Positions 1 to 8,527 of a DNA stretch of 41,107 nt are shown here, in pieces. Origin of the DNA: an uncultured Clostridia bacterium (GTDB lineage Bacteria > Bacillota > Clostridia > TANB77 > CAG-508). The translations under genes were made by a program, and so were the position numbers. Numbering within the stretch: position 1 is the stretch's first letter; each line of letters begins with the position of its first letter. The notes below the pieces were generated by a model. It had not been told where the DNA came from and searched no databases. It worked only from the letters and a program-made list of their open reading frames with translations. The stretch covers positions 1 to 41,107 of the forward strand of contig CALXAA010000016.1 in the NCBI GenBank assembly GCA_944386165.1. Reading direction: 5' to 3'.

Positions 1-68
1 TCTACTCATGTTAGTATTATACATTTACTCCTTTAAACATATTTTTGTATTCACATCAAAATTGTAAT

Positions 69-926
69 TTATCTTTCGTCTAAAAATTTTGTATTTGTTC
101 TATTTTTTTCTTTTAATCGTATTTGTTTATCTTCAAATTTTGTTTCAGTATTACTAACTGATTTGCTTTTCAAGTTTCTATCTTTATTGGCAATAAGTTC
201 GTTAATTGCTGCAATATATTGTTGTGGATGATTTATGCTAAATTCTCCGTGATAATAATTAGGTAATGTCTCAATTCTACTTCCTTTTATTTTTTTATGA
301 ATTAAATTTGCTGATTTTTTCATTATTGGTCTTTCTTTATCTCCTACAATTACTAAAACTCTTGCTTTTGTTCTTTGCAATGAATCTTTTAGTAGATATT
401 TTGAATTTGCTTCCATAAATGAAATCATATCTTCCTTTTGGATTTTACAAGTATCTCTATAATAGTCAGCAAATAAATCTTTCCTTATTCTTAAAGAATT
501 AAACTGCATTTTTGAAAACCATTTTTTTGATATTAGTCCATAACTTATAGAAAAAGCTGGTCTAATCATCTTGTATGTTGTTTTCATTGGAACTGCTAAT
601 GCACTTTCAACAATAGCATAATCACAAATATCATTTTTTCTTGATAAAATTTCTAAAAGTATTTGTCCTCCTAAAGATAGTCCTCCTATTAAACTAATAT
701 GTCCATCATAATTATTTTCTATATAATCTATAATTTCTTGTGCATTATCTTCTATACTTGTAAATCTTCTATCACTATCTGAATGTCCATCTAATATTGG
801 AATAATAATATGATAACTTTTTTGTAATCTTTCAGCTTCTTCTCTATAATTCCACCAAGAAAGACCACCACCGTGTAATAACATTATTGTATCTTTATTC
901 TTATTTCCATACTCTTTAAAGTTCAT
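69..926 (-). CDS. alpha/beta hydrolase
   Basis: A 285-residue alpha/beta-hydrolase-fold protein, probably a cytoplasmic esterase or lipase-like enzyme of unknown substrate. The oxyanion-loop motif HGGG lies at residues 18-21, the nucleophile elbow GLSLGG at 82-87 (Ser84), a candidate acid Asp196 in VGDKERP, and the catalytic His226 in YYHGE, so the triad looks complete. The last 40 residues are a charged, Lys-rich tail beyond the usual fold. The start is supported by GGAGGAAT just upstream. It is followed by a membrane-protein gene on the same strand about 45 bases upstream; the two may be co-transcribed. No signal peptide is seen. The fold is clear; the substrate is not. Confidence 0.85.
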   Translation of the reverse strand: MNFKEYGNKNKDTIMLLHGGGLSWWNYREEAERLQKSYHIIIPILDGHSDSDRRFTSIEDNAQEIIDYIENNYDGHISLIGGLSLGGQILLEILSRKNDICDYAIVESALAVPMKTTYKMIRPAFSISYGLISKKWFSKMQFNSLRIRKDLFADYYRDTCKIQKEDMISFMEANSKYLLKDSLQRTKARVLVIVGDKERPIMKKSANLIHKKIKGSRIETLPNYYHGEFSINHPQQYIAAINELIANKDRNLKSKSVSNTETKFEDKQIRLKEKNRTNTKFLDER

Positions 927-970
927 TTAATTATTCCTCCATTCCTAACGATATATTGTAATTTGTAATT

Positions 971-1507
971 CTAATCTTTCATAAGTTTTTTATTTTCAAA
1001 TACTAATAAAACACTAAATATTATCTCTATCCCTATCATCATCATTGCAAGAATATAATTTTCAAAAGTTAATCCTACTACTAATGATAATATAGGGATT
1101 ATTATAGATAACACCATATATGATTTTGAATTATATAACCAACTATAAGGTAATAGATGACCCCCAAAAATCATAGCAATAACCATTAGCATTTTATCTG
1201 GCAATGTAGGATAAATCCACATTGCTATTAAAAGATATATCATTTGATTTGCAGAAAATAGTATTCCTAAATTATTTAATGGATTACTTCTATCTTGAAA
1301 TTGTATTTTTAATATTTTGGATATTAAAAAAGCTATTGGTAATAATGGTGCAGTACAACAAAATGTTAATAGATTTTTTGTTAATACAGGCAAATTTGTT
1401 AATTGTATTATTAAAACCATAGTCCATATTACTACTGATGCAATGATAAAATGTATACCTTTCTTTTGCTTTTTACTGCAATCTTTTTTTAATTCTTCCA
1501 AATTCAT
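971..1507 (-). CDS. small multi-pass membrane protein (DUF7010-like)
   Basis: A 178-residue integral membrane protein with a short charged N-terminus (residues 1-17, Lys-rich) and about five or six hydrophobic segments, roughly at 20-40, 44-65, 82-100, 103-120, 130-147 and 150-168. The pattern, and motifs such as GGHLLPYSWLY, resemble the DUF7010 family of Firmicutes, recalled from memory and not searched. No catalytic motif is visible. The start is preceded by GGAGGATAAAAA. It sits between a hydrolase and a phosphoesterase on the same strand, with short gaps. Function unknown. Confidence 0.75.
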   Translation of the reverse strand: MNLEELKKDCSKKQKKGIHFIIASVVIWTMVLIIQLTNLPVLTKNLLTFCCTAPLLPIAFLISKILKIQFQDRSNPLNNLGILFSANQMIYLLIAMWIYPTLPDKMLMVIAMIFGGHLLPYSWLYNSKSYMVLSIIIPILSLVVGLTFENYILAMMMIGIEIIFSVLLVFENKKLMKD

Positions 1508-1527
1508 TTTTTATCCTCCCATACAAA

Positions 1528-2028
1528 TTATACTTGTTTAGTTACACTTTCAATTTTGCTTATACTTACAGGTATATAATCAACTACATCACAAGAAACA
1601 CATATATGATTTTTCTTATTAAATCTTTCATCTAGTGGCTTATCATGTATATGTCCAAAAACATTGATTTGATTTTCTCCAACCTCTTCAGTTGGTGCAT
1701 GTGTTAATAATAAATTATCTAAAATAATTTTCTTCTTATACACCTCTAAGAATCCTATTTCTTTCCAAGTATTCACTCCAATTTTAAAATCATGATTTCC
1801 TCTAAGTAATATTTTTCTTCCATTTAATCTCTCAACCAAACTTTTAACATCTTGTAATGAGCCAAACCCTACATCACCTAAATGGTATACTGTATCCGCT
1901 TCTTTAACAACAGAATTCCATTTTTTAATTATGTATTCATTCATTTCATAAGTATTTTTAAATGGTCTATTACAATATTTAATTATATTTGCATGATTGA
2001 AATGTGTATCTGCTATAAAATATACCAT
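1528..2028 (-). CDS. calcineurin-like metallophosphoesterase
   Basis: A 166-residue single-domain metallophosphoesterase. All metal-binding motifs are present in order: DTH (Asp7, His9), GDVG (Asp52), GNHD (Asn78, His79), THAP (His110) and GHIH (His126, His128). It resembles the short YfcE/MJ0936-like phosphodiesterases acting in the cytoplasm on small phosphodiesters; substrate unknown. The sequence reads DTHFNHANII at the N-terminus, typical of a subgroup often annotated only as hydrolase. The start has AGGAGAATAAT upstream. The gene ends 20 bases before the membrane-protein gene, so they may form an operon. Confidence 0.9.
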   Translation of the reverse strand: MVYFIADTHFNHANIIKYCNRPFKNTYEMNEYIIKKWNSVVKEADTVYHLGDVGFGSLQDVKSLVERLNGRKILLRGNHDFKIGVNTWKEIGFLEVYKKKIILDNLLLTHAPTEEVGENQINVFGHIHDKPLDERFNKKNHICVSCDVVDYIPVSISKIESVTKQV

Positions 2029-2077
2029 TATTATTCTCCTATTTTTTGATATATTGTACTATTTTATATCTGTTCTT

Positions 2078-2132
2078 GCGACAAACATACGACAAAGGTG
2101 CGACAAACATACGACAAAGGTGCGACAAAATG
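2078..2132. repeat. five 11-bp tandem repeats
   Basis: Five consecutive 11-bp units read (plus strand) gcgacaaacat, acgacaaaggt, gcgacaaacat, acgacaaaggt and gcgacaaaatg, so two unit types alternate with a 22-bp super-period. They lie between the phosphoesterase start and the stop of the AlbA_2 gene, only a few bases past that stop on the minus strand. Nothing here encodes a supported protein. The array may mark slippage at the 3' end of the regulator gene. Confidence 0.9.
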
Positions 2133-2137
2133 CAAAA

Positions 2138-3611
2138 TTAATTATTTTTGATTCTATAAACTTTTTTAGGATCTTTAATAGATGTTCCAAACCATTCTAT
2201 TAAATTATTGTCAACTAAACTCTTTAATACTCTTTGAACAGTTCTTTTATCCCTATTTATAATTTCACATATTTGAGAAGGTTTAACATCTCCTTTATCA
2301 AATATAATTTGTAATACCTTTTGTTCCATTGCATTTAAATTATTCCATACGGAATTAATTTTTGTATTTTTTAACAGTAATTCATTCTTTCTTTTACTTC
2401 TCATTACTATATTGTTTTTTAATATTAACTTTAATGAAACACCTTTTTCTTCTATGTATATTGGATCTTCCAGAAAAAACTCGCTCATTTCCCTATAAAT
2501 TCTTGAAACACCTTCGTTTAATTCCTTAACAACTCCAAGTTCTGTTAATGTTCTTGATATTATAGGATTACGTGCATAACGTTTTTCTTTAATATTGTTT
2601 ATAGTAACGATTCCTGGTAAGTCACCTGGACTCACAATCTCCATTCTGTCGTCATAAATAAATATTTTTGTATGCTCCCCACTAATTGCATAGTTTCTGT
2701 GAGTCACAGCATTAGTTATTCCGTTCTTCCCACGCAAATTTAGGATATTCAGGTACTGTTACGAATTCACCATCAGTACCTAAATGTGTAAATTCTCTAA
2801 GTTGTGTATCTACAAATTTTTGAGATTCTTTAATTTGTTTATATAATGGCATAGCAAAAGTTTTGTCCTTTACTATGTTTAAATCTGCTCCTGTCTGCAT
2901 TTCTTTACCTTCAAATTTTATTACTCTAACTCTAGCAGTTGGAAAAAATAATGATGGATCTTTTGCAAAAAGTAGCGTTCCAGCATTAGTAAGACATTCC
3001 TTTCTTGTTATATCGTCTTTTATTAAAAATCTTCTAGCACGTAAAATATCTAATAAATCTTGTTCATTTGCACTTATTGCATTTTTATATATTTCTACCA
3101 TATCTAAATCTATATCATCTATACTCGACCTAGTATTTAATTGTTCCTCAAATGATATTTCATGTCTATCTAATTCTATTATTTTAACTTGTTCAGAAGA
3201 TAATTTATTTGTTGAATCTCCTTGTCTTAAATACACTTCATCTTTTACATTTCTTATTAAAGTATTTATACTAGGACTAATGTGTATTAATAAAATCTTG
3301 TCTTTATTACCTTTGTAATTTATTATGTTTATTGTTTCGTTTTCAAATTTAGGCATAGTTTTTAGATAATCTCCAGAAGTAATCTTTAAAAATTTATTAT
3401 ACTTTTCAGGACATTCTTCAAATCCCTCTAACTTTCCATCATCTGAAATTCCTATAACTAAAGTTCCACCACTAGCATTAGCAAATCCGGCTATATGATT
3501 TGCCAACTCTTTTATATCTTTTTTAGCACTTTTTCTATCAAAAAATTGATTTTCTTTTTCATTACACATATATTCAATAGTTAATATAGAATTAATTTTA
3601 GAACCTTCCAT
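2138..3611 (-). CDS. Schlafen AlbA_2-domain ATP-binding regulator, frame broken at CGG
   Basis: Two overlapping frames together encode one protein of about 490 residues, the usual length of AlbA_2/AAA_4 'ATP-binding' transcriptional regulators. The first frame (3611 to about 2726) carries the AlbA_2 domain (ENQFFDRKSA, then ASGGTLVIGISDDG). The second carries the GHKL-like part (THRNYAISG, DDRMEIVSPGDLPG) and a C-terminal winged helix that would bind DNA. The join falls inside the conserved FAWxExxxNAVxHRxY motif: skipping the C of a CGG codon (plus-strand base 2725) gives FAWEEGITNAVTHRNY with no gap. Read straight, translation stops two codons later. A conventional annotation would call this a frameshifted pseudogene; see the findings for the +1 frameshift alternative. 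No signal or membrane segment is visible. Confidence 0.8.
2723..2725 (-). other. CGG frame-break site 1 (AlbA_2 gene)
   Basis: Minus-strand reading is GAA GAA CGG AAT AAC TAA. Dropping the C gives GAA GAA GGA ATA ACT AAT, i.e. E-E-G-I-T-N, which restores the family motif exactly. Confidence 0.85.
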
Positions 3612-3935
3612 TGATTTTCTCCTTTATATTTTTTACTTCCATATTATATCATGCTTTTCTATTTTCTTCCATATATATTTGCATTTTTTACTTCTTTGGT
3701 TTTATAGACATATATTTTATTAATTGTAGGACAAAATCAATTTTTTTCCGACAATTAGTTTAATTTTTTTATAAATTATATCATTTATTATAAACTTTTA
3801 TTTAGTTTTAATTCATTGATATTAAACTTTTAAAATATATTTTTGTTTTAAACAACAATTATATTCTTCTAAATTTTAAACTTTAACAATATACAATTTA
3901 TATTTGTATAGTTTTGTTGATATCTAAAAAAGATT

Positions 3936-3978
3936 TAAACCATAATCTTTTTATAAATATTATAAAGATTATGGTTTA
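3936..3978. terminator. 15-bp hairpin with flanking T-runs
   Basis: A perfect 15-bp inverted repeat (taaaccataatcttt and its complement) encloses a 13-nt loop and is followed by cttttttcta on the plus strand; on the minus strand it is followed by aatctttttt. It lies in the gene-free stretch 3612-4297, between the yebC relic and the AlbA_2 gene, and could stop transcription in either direction. The rest of 3612-3935 is plain AT-rich DNA in which I see only the regulator's upstream region. Confidence 0.7.
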
Positions 3979-4092
3979 CTTTTTTCTATATTAATCATTT
4001 TAATTATTGTTCTTTATGGTTCTTTGTTTAACGAATTGTGCCAAAAGCATTTATTCGTTTTTTGAAACCGTTGAGGCTGTAAGGAAAGAATT

Positions 4093-4125
4093 TTCAATAT
4101 TGTGTCATTTACTGTGTCCTGACAT
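4093..4125 (-). pseudogene. yebC: yebC 5' relic with in-frame TGA
   Basis: A strong ribosome binding site (AAGGAGGAGAGAGAAA) precedes an ATG that reads M-S-G-H-S-K-stop-H-N-I-E. This is the conserved start of YebC/TACO1 family translation factors (MSGHSKWHNI), with TGA in place of the TGG for Trp7; similarity then ends and another stop follows about 14 codons later. Only the first 10-11 codons of the roughly 240-codon gene remain. TGA is a working stop elsewhere in the window, and Trp is TGG in intact genes, so this is a relic rather than a recoded gene. Just beyond lies an imperfect inverted repeat (AACGAAT...ATTCGTT, about 4021-4069). Confidence 0.75.
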
Positions 4126-4257
4126 TTTCTCTCTCCTCCTTTTAATTTTTTCTTTTATTTATGGTTACTTCCGCCTTATAAAACTTACTTTGTTCAGTTT
4201 TTATTTTAACAAAAAATTCTTATTTATTTTATCACACTCCTTTTTTATTATAAATTT

Positions 4258-4294
4258 AAAAAAAAGCAAGTAATATTTAACTACTTGCTTTTTT
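4258..4294 (-). terminator. terminator of the MacB-like ABC gene
   Basis: A stem aagcaagta/tacttgctt, extended by A/T pairs, with a 9-nt loop. On the minus strand it follows the ABC gene stop at 4298 by a few bases and ends in a run of T. Typical intrinsic terminator. Confidence 0.9.
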
Positions 4295-4297
4295 ATA

Positions 4298-7200
4298 TTA
4301 TTCACTTCTTAATGCTAGAACTGGATCTTCTTTTGCAGCTTTTCTAGAAGGAAGTATTCCTCCAATTAATGTTAATGTTATACTTATTATTATTAAGATA
4401 ATTCCTGCAACAGTTGGTAATGCTGCTCTTACATTAGCTCCATTTGATAAAATAAATATAATTTTATTTATAGGAATTATTAATAATAAAGTAATTCCAA
4501 CACCAAGTATTCCTGCTAAAGCTCCAATAATAATAGTTTCTGCATTAAATACTTGTGCTACATTATGTTTAGAAGCTCCCATTGCTCTTAAAATTCCAAT
4601 TTCTTTTTTACGTTCTAATACACTTATATATGTAATAACTCCAATCATTATTGAAGAAACAACTAAAGATATAGCAACAAATGCAATTAGCACATAACTT
4701 ATTGTATCAACAATTGTTGTTACAGAACTCATTAAAGTTCCTACCATATCTGTATACGAAATTACTTTTTCTTCATTTCCTTCTTCTTCCATACGTGTAT
4801 TATAATCATTTAATAAATTGGTAATTGATTGATTTCCTTCAAAATCTTTTGGATATATACTTATACCACTTGGCTCATCTATACTTGCATAATTAAAGTT
4901 TTTTAAATTGCTTTCATAAGTAACAGTTTCTTTAGACATTAAAGAACTAAATAATTCCGCTAGTTCTTCTTCATTCATTTTCATATGAAATGCACCTATA
5001 ATAGCATTTTTATCAACACTAATTGCTTTAGTTATAGATTGGCTTAAAGTTTTAATACTAGCTTGTACTTCTTTTTGTAAACTTTGGCTCATTGAACTTA
5101 TAGCTGTTTGCATATATTGTTCCATAATATTTGAAATTTGTGTATCTAAATTCTGTGATGTTATTATTTCTGATATGTTATTAGAAATAATGTTTTTGGC
5201 TTCATCTGAATCTAAATATTCTATTAGATATTTTTTCAAGTCTTCTACACTAACTAATTCATTATCTTCTACATATTTTTCATATCCACTTAAAATTTCT
5301 GTCATTATACTTTGTAATTGTTCTTGTGTAATAGTTAAACTTCCATTTTCTTTGATTATTTCTTGAATTTTTTTATTAAGCAATTCACTAACTTCTTTAG
5401 ATTGTAGGTATTCTGACAATTGCTTACCAACTTCACCTACATTTGCTTCTGGATTATTTTGAATATATGTTTCATATCCTTTTAAAAGCTCATCCATTAA
5501 ATTTTTCATATCATCTGCAGTTAATGAAAATTCAATATTACTTAATATATCATTTATATCAAGAGTTGGTAAAGTATTTTGTGTTAATATATTATTTAAA
5601 TTTCCAAAATCTACTTTTATTTTTGATTGATCTATCTTAAATGCTGATTGTATAGCATTTGTGTCTACTTCAATTAGTGAATTCATATCAAATGCATTTT
5701 CATCACTGGTATCATCAAATCTTTTTCCAGTAATAACATTAACTTCTGGATTTGCTAATTGGTCTTGTACTATTTTACTATTTGTTGCATTTTCCATTAC
5801 ATGATTTGTTAAAGAGGCTGGATAACAAATTCCTGTAGATAACATTGTACTTGTTGCTCCTTCTTTTGGTTGCACAATTCCAACAATTTTTAAGTCTTCT
5901 CCATTTTGTACTAGATTTTTCATATATTCTGTATTTTCTGTTTTATCACGCCAAATTTTATATTCTTCATCATATTCATAACGGTCTGTACTATTTATTA
6001 GTTTAAATGTAGTTCCTAGTATATCATCATATGAATATGAACCTAAATTTTCTGGAGTGTCAACATTTTGTCCATTTGAAAATTGAGTAACCAAATCATC
6101 TAATTCACTATACTCTCTTAAACCTAATGTATAAAGTAGAAAGTCACTAATATTTCCTCTTGATGTTAATACTAAAACACATTCATTGTAATTGCTAGGC
6201 CATTTTCCTGCTTTTACATCATATTGGCTTTCATATAATTCTGAATTATTGGGCATTGGAAAAAACACATTTGTGCTCATCATACTTGACATCATACTAT
6301 TAGTAGATACTCCTGATCCAATTCCTAAACTTGAAAATGTTATGTCTGGATTAATTTGTCTTAAATTTTCAGTGTCTGAACTATATATTAATGGTATAAC
6401 ATCATATGAGTATTCAACATCTTTTGCATAATCATTTATAGGGCAATCTTCACTTTCTAAATATTGTTTTAGTGAAGCTAAATCATTTGAGCCAATTGTT
6501 GAAAACATGCTTGTTAACTGTTTACTTACATTAATATCTCCTGTTTCTTCTTGACCACTGTCATTACCCATTCCCATAAGCATAGAACTTAAATCAATTC
6601 CTGAACTTTGTATTTGCAAAGGATATTCTGATAATGTATCTTCTTCCACTGAACTTATGTATGTATTAACTCCATTTGATAATGATAATATTAGTGCTAT
6701 TCCAATTATACCAATTGAACCTGCAAATGATGTTAAAATTGTTCTTCCTTTTTTGGTTTTTAGGTTGTTAAAACTAAGTGATAATGATGTTAAAAATGAC
6801 ATAGATGTTTTTCCCATATTTTTATGTACAGGTGGTTTGGTTTTTTCTTTTTCAATAATATATGGATTTGTGTCTGATAGCATTTTTCCATCTTTTATTT
6901 TTACAATACGTGTTGCATAAGTTTCTGCTAACTCTGGGTTATGTGTTACCATTACTACTAAACGGTCTTTTGCTACTTCTTTTAATAATTCCATAACTTG
7001 AATACTCGTGTCACTGTCTAATGCTCCTGTTGGCTCATCTGCAAGTACAATATCTGGGTCATTTACTAATGCTCTTGCTATTGCAACTCTTTGCATTTGC
7101 CCACCTGATAGTTGATTAGGCTTTTTATGTAAATGATTTCCTAATCCTACTTTTTCTAATGCTTCTATTGCTTTTTGTTTTCTCTTGCTTTTAGATACTC

Positions 7201-7534
7201 CTGAAATTGTTAGTGCTAATTCTACATTTGCTAGAATTGTTTGGTGTGGTATTAAATTATAACTTTGGAATACGAAACCAATTGTGTGATTTCTATAAGA
7301 ATCCCAATCTCTATCTTTATATTTTTTGGTAGAGATTCCGTTAATTATTAAGTCTCCTTCATCATAACGGTCTAAGCCTCCTATAATGTTTAATAGTGTT
7401 GTTTTTCCTGAACCACTTGGTCCTAATATTGCAACAAATTCATTGTCTCTTAAGTTAAGGCTTACATCATCTAAGGCTTTTTGTATTAGGTTTCCTGTTT
7501 TATATTCTTTGTAGATGTTTTTTATTTGTAACAT
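4298..7534 (-). CDS. fused ABC transporter ATPase and FtsX/MacB-type permease
   Basis: A 1078-residue fusion of an ABC ATPase and a MacB/FtsX permease. The ATPase has Walker A GPSGSGKTT (38-46), signature LSGGQ (142-146), Walker B ending LADEP (164-168), a D-loop (LDSD) and H-loop His198. A transmembrane helix follows at about 265-288, then roughly 640 extracytoplasmic residues, partly helical and rich in Gln, Asn and Ser. The last 140 residues hold three more helices with the FtsX motif ERKKEIGILRAMGAS. I chose the ATG at 7534 rather than 7567 because AGGAG sits 7 bases before it and homology begins with MLQIKNI. MacB-type systems transmit force across the membrane rather than carry solute; the unusually large outer domain is the notable part. 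Substrate unknown. No accessory protein gene adjoins it. Confidence 0.92.
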   Translation of the reverse strand: MLQIKNIYKEYKTGNLIQKALDDVSLNLRDNEFVAILGPSGSGKTTLLNIIGGLDRYDEGDLIINGISTKKYKDRDWDSYRNHTIGFVFQSYNLIPHQTILANVELALTISGVSKSKRKQKAIEALEKVGLGNHLHKKPNQLSGGQMQRVAIARALVNDPDIVLADEPTGALDSDTSIQVMELLKEVAKDRLVVMVTHNPELAETYATRIVKIKDGKMLSDTNPYIIEKEKTKPPVHKNMGKTSMSFLTSLSLSFNNLKTKKGRTILTSFAGSIGIIGIALILSLSNGVNTYISSVEEDTLSEYPLQIQSSGIDLSSMLMGMGNDSGQEETGDINVSKQLTSMFSTIGSNDLASLKQYLESEDCPINDYAKDVEYSYDVIPLIYSSDTENLRQINPDITFSSLGIGSGVSTNSMMSSMMSTNVFFPMPNNSELYESQYDVKAGKWPSNYNECVLVLTSRGNISDFLLYTLGLREYSELDDLVTQFSNGQNVDTPENLGSYSYDDILGTTFKLINSTDRYEYDEEYKIWRDKTENTEYMKNLVQNGEDLKIVGIVQPKEGATSTMLSTGICYPASLTNHVMENATNSKIVQDQLANPEVNVITGKRFDDTSDENAFDMNSLIEVDTNAIQSAFKIDQSKIKVDFGNLNNILTQNTLPTLDINDILSNIEFSLTADDMKNLMDELLKGYETYIQNNPEANVGEVGKQLSEYLQSKEVSELLNKKIQEIIKENGSLTITQEQLQSIMTEILSGYEKYVEDNELVSVEDLKKYLIEYLDSDEAKNIISNNISEIITSQNLDTQISNIMEQYMQTAISSMSQSLQKEVQASIKTLSQSITKAISVDKNAIIGAFHMKMNEEELAELFSSLMSKETVTYESNLKNFNYASIDEPSGISIYPKDFEGNQSITNLLNDYNTRMEEEGNEEKVISYTDMVGTLMSSVTTIVDTISYVLIAFVAISLVVSSIMIGVITYISVLERKKEIGILRAMGASKHNVAQVFNAETIIIGALAGILGVGITLLLIIPINKIIFILSNGANVRAALPTVAGIILIIISITLTLIGGILPSRKAAKEDPVLALRSE

Positions 7535-7643
7535 TTTTATTCTCCTACTTGTTTTTAATATATACAATTTATTATAATAAATATTTATGTCCTTTTTATG
7601 ATTTTTTCGTTCAATAATTAATTTTATTATTATATGAAATTTG

Positions 7644-8420
7644 TTATATAAATGCTTCTTGTTCTAATTTACTATTATTTTTTAACATTTCATCAATTAA
7701 ATTGTCGAAACAATTATAATCTAATTGTTTTTTTAATTCAAGTAGTTTTTTTCTATAATCTTTACTCATATCTTTCCAATAAGCTTTTTTGCTATAAAAA
7801 GCCTCTATATCCATCTTATAAGGTATTAATTCATGTATAATATTTTGTAATCTAATAAAAATTTTAAGTCCTCCAATATCTATATCACTCCAATGGTAAA
7901 ATTCACTGTTTCTTGATATTTGCATTTTTTATTTTTAGATTTTTCATCTCCCTAACATTATAACTATTTATATAGCTTCCGAATAGTTTCTTTCTTATAT
8001 TCTATTCAATTAATACTAAGCACTCTTTTTAAAACTTCTTTTTTATTATCAATTTCTTTTAATACTTTTAAAATATCTTTTGCATATTCATAAGGAAACA
8101 AGCTATTTGTTTTATGTTTTTTGCTTATATAATATATCATGTCTTTTCTATAATCTTCTATAAATTTCTGATTAAATTGATATTGTTCTAAATACTCTAA
8201 TAAAATGTTATTTTGTTGTTTAATATCTACTCTATTAGCTATTATATATGCTTTTTCTACATTTCTTTTGTTTAACCATATTTCTTTTAATATATTTCCG
8301 CTTCTCAAACTTTTCCCAAGCATAATCTATAATGTTCTCATTTTTTAAATCTTGTATAATATCATGAAAAATATTTTTTGCTTCATAGTTTTCTATATTA
8401 TATTCTTTAATATCTTTCAT
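7644..8420 (-). pseudogene. jetD: decayed jetD (DUF3322/DUF2220, Wadjet nuclease subunit)
   Basis: Three fragments make up a broken JetD-like gene. The first (from 8420) reads WEKFEK then, after skipping the C of a CGG at 8298-8300, GNILKEIWLNKRNVEKAY, the DUF3322-type N-domain; it continues to VLKRVLSIN at about 8009. The middle of the protein is missing. The last fragment (7925-7644) is the Toprim-like C-terminal part: FYHWSDIDIGGLKIF, with the DxD acidic pair kept, ending LEQEAFI. JetD is the Toprim nuclease subunit of Wadjet, a condensin-like system that cleaves circular plasmid DNA. Together the fragments cover under 250 residues against nearly 400 for family members, with stops between them, so the gene is dead even if the CGG break were read through. 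Family call is from recalled motifs. Confidence 0.75.
8298..8300 (-). other. CGG frame-break site 2 (jetD relic)
   Basis: Minus-strand reading is TTT GAG AAG CGG AAA TAT. Dropping the C gives GAG AAG GGA AAT ATA TTA AAA, i.e. E-K-G-N-I-L-K, which joins the two halves of the N-terminal domain. Confidence 0.8.
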
Positions 8421-8502
8421 CTAATGCATCAATATAAATATTTTTGTTTTTTGATACTAATATAGAAAAAAAGTTTTCTGGAATTTTGTTAAATATATTC
8501 AT
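8407..8502 (-). pseudogene. jetA: jetA start fragment (Wadjet)
   Basis: ATG at 8502 with GGAGG seven bases upstream opens a 31-codon reading frame beginning MNIFNKIPENFFSILVSKN, which matches the start of JetA-family (DUF5716) Wadjet proteins as I recall them. After about 27 codons (IYIDAL) the similarity ends and the next bases belong to the start of the jetD fragment, in another frame. Wadjet order is jetA-jetB-jetC-jetD, so this looks like one deletion that removed nearly all of jetA, all of jetB and jetC, and joined the remnants. It cannot make a working protein. Confidence 0.65.
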
Positions 8503-8527
8503 TTATTGTCCTCCATTGCTTTCATTT

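Noticed and set aside
2138..2737. Second half of the AlbA_2 gene as an independent gene starting at TTG
   Set aside because: The TTG lies inside the conserved FAW...NAV motif and the overlap equals the frame break; one broken gene explains both halves.
4093..4125. TGA read as Trp (code 4) because of MSGHSK-TGA-HNI
   Set aside because: Intact genes use TGG for Trp, and the yebC sequence ends soon after; no genome-wide recoding is needed.
4007..4273. Plus-strand 88-codon frame in the yebC relic region
   Set aside because: It overlaps the yebC relic read on the other strand and has no RBS or family motif; a chance frame in AT-rich DNA.
7535..7567. Eleven-codon longer start of the MacB-like fusion
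   Set aside because: No ribosome binding site precedes it, while AGGAG precedes the ATG at 7534, and the ABC domain begins there.
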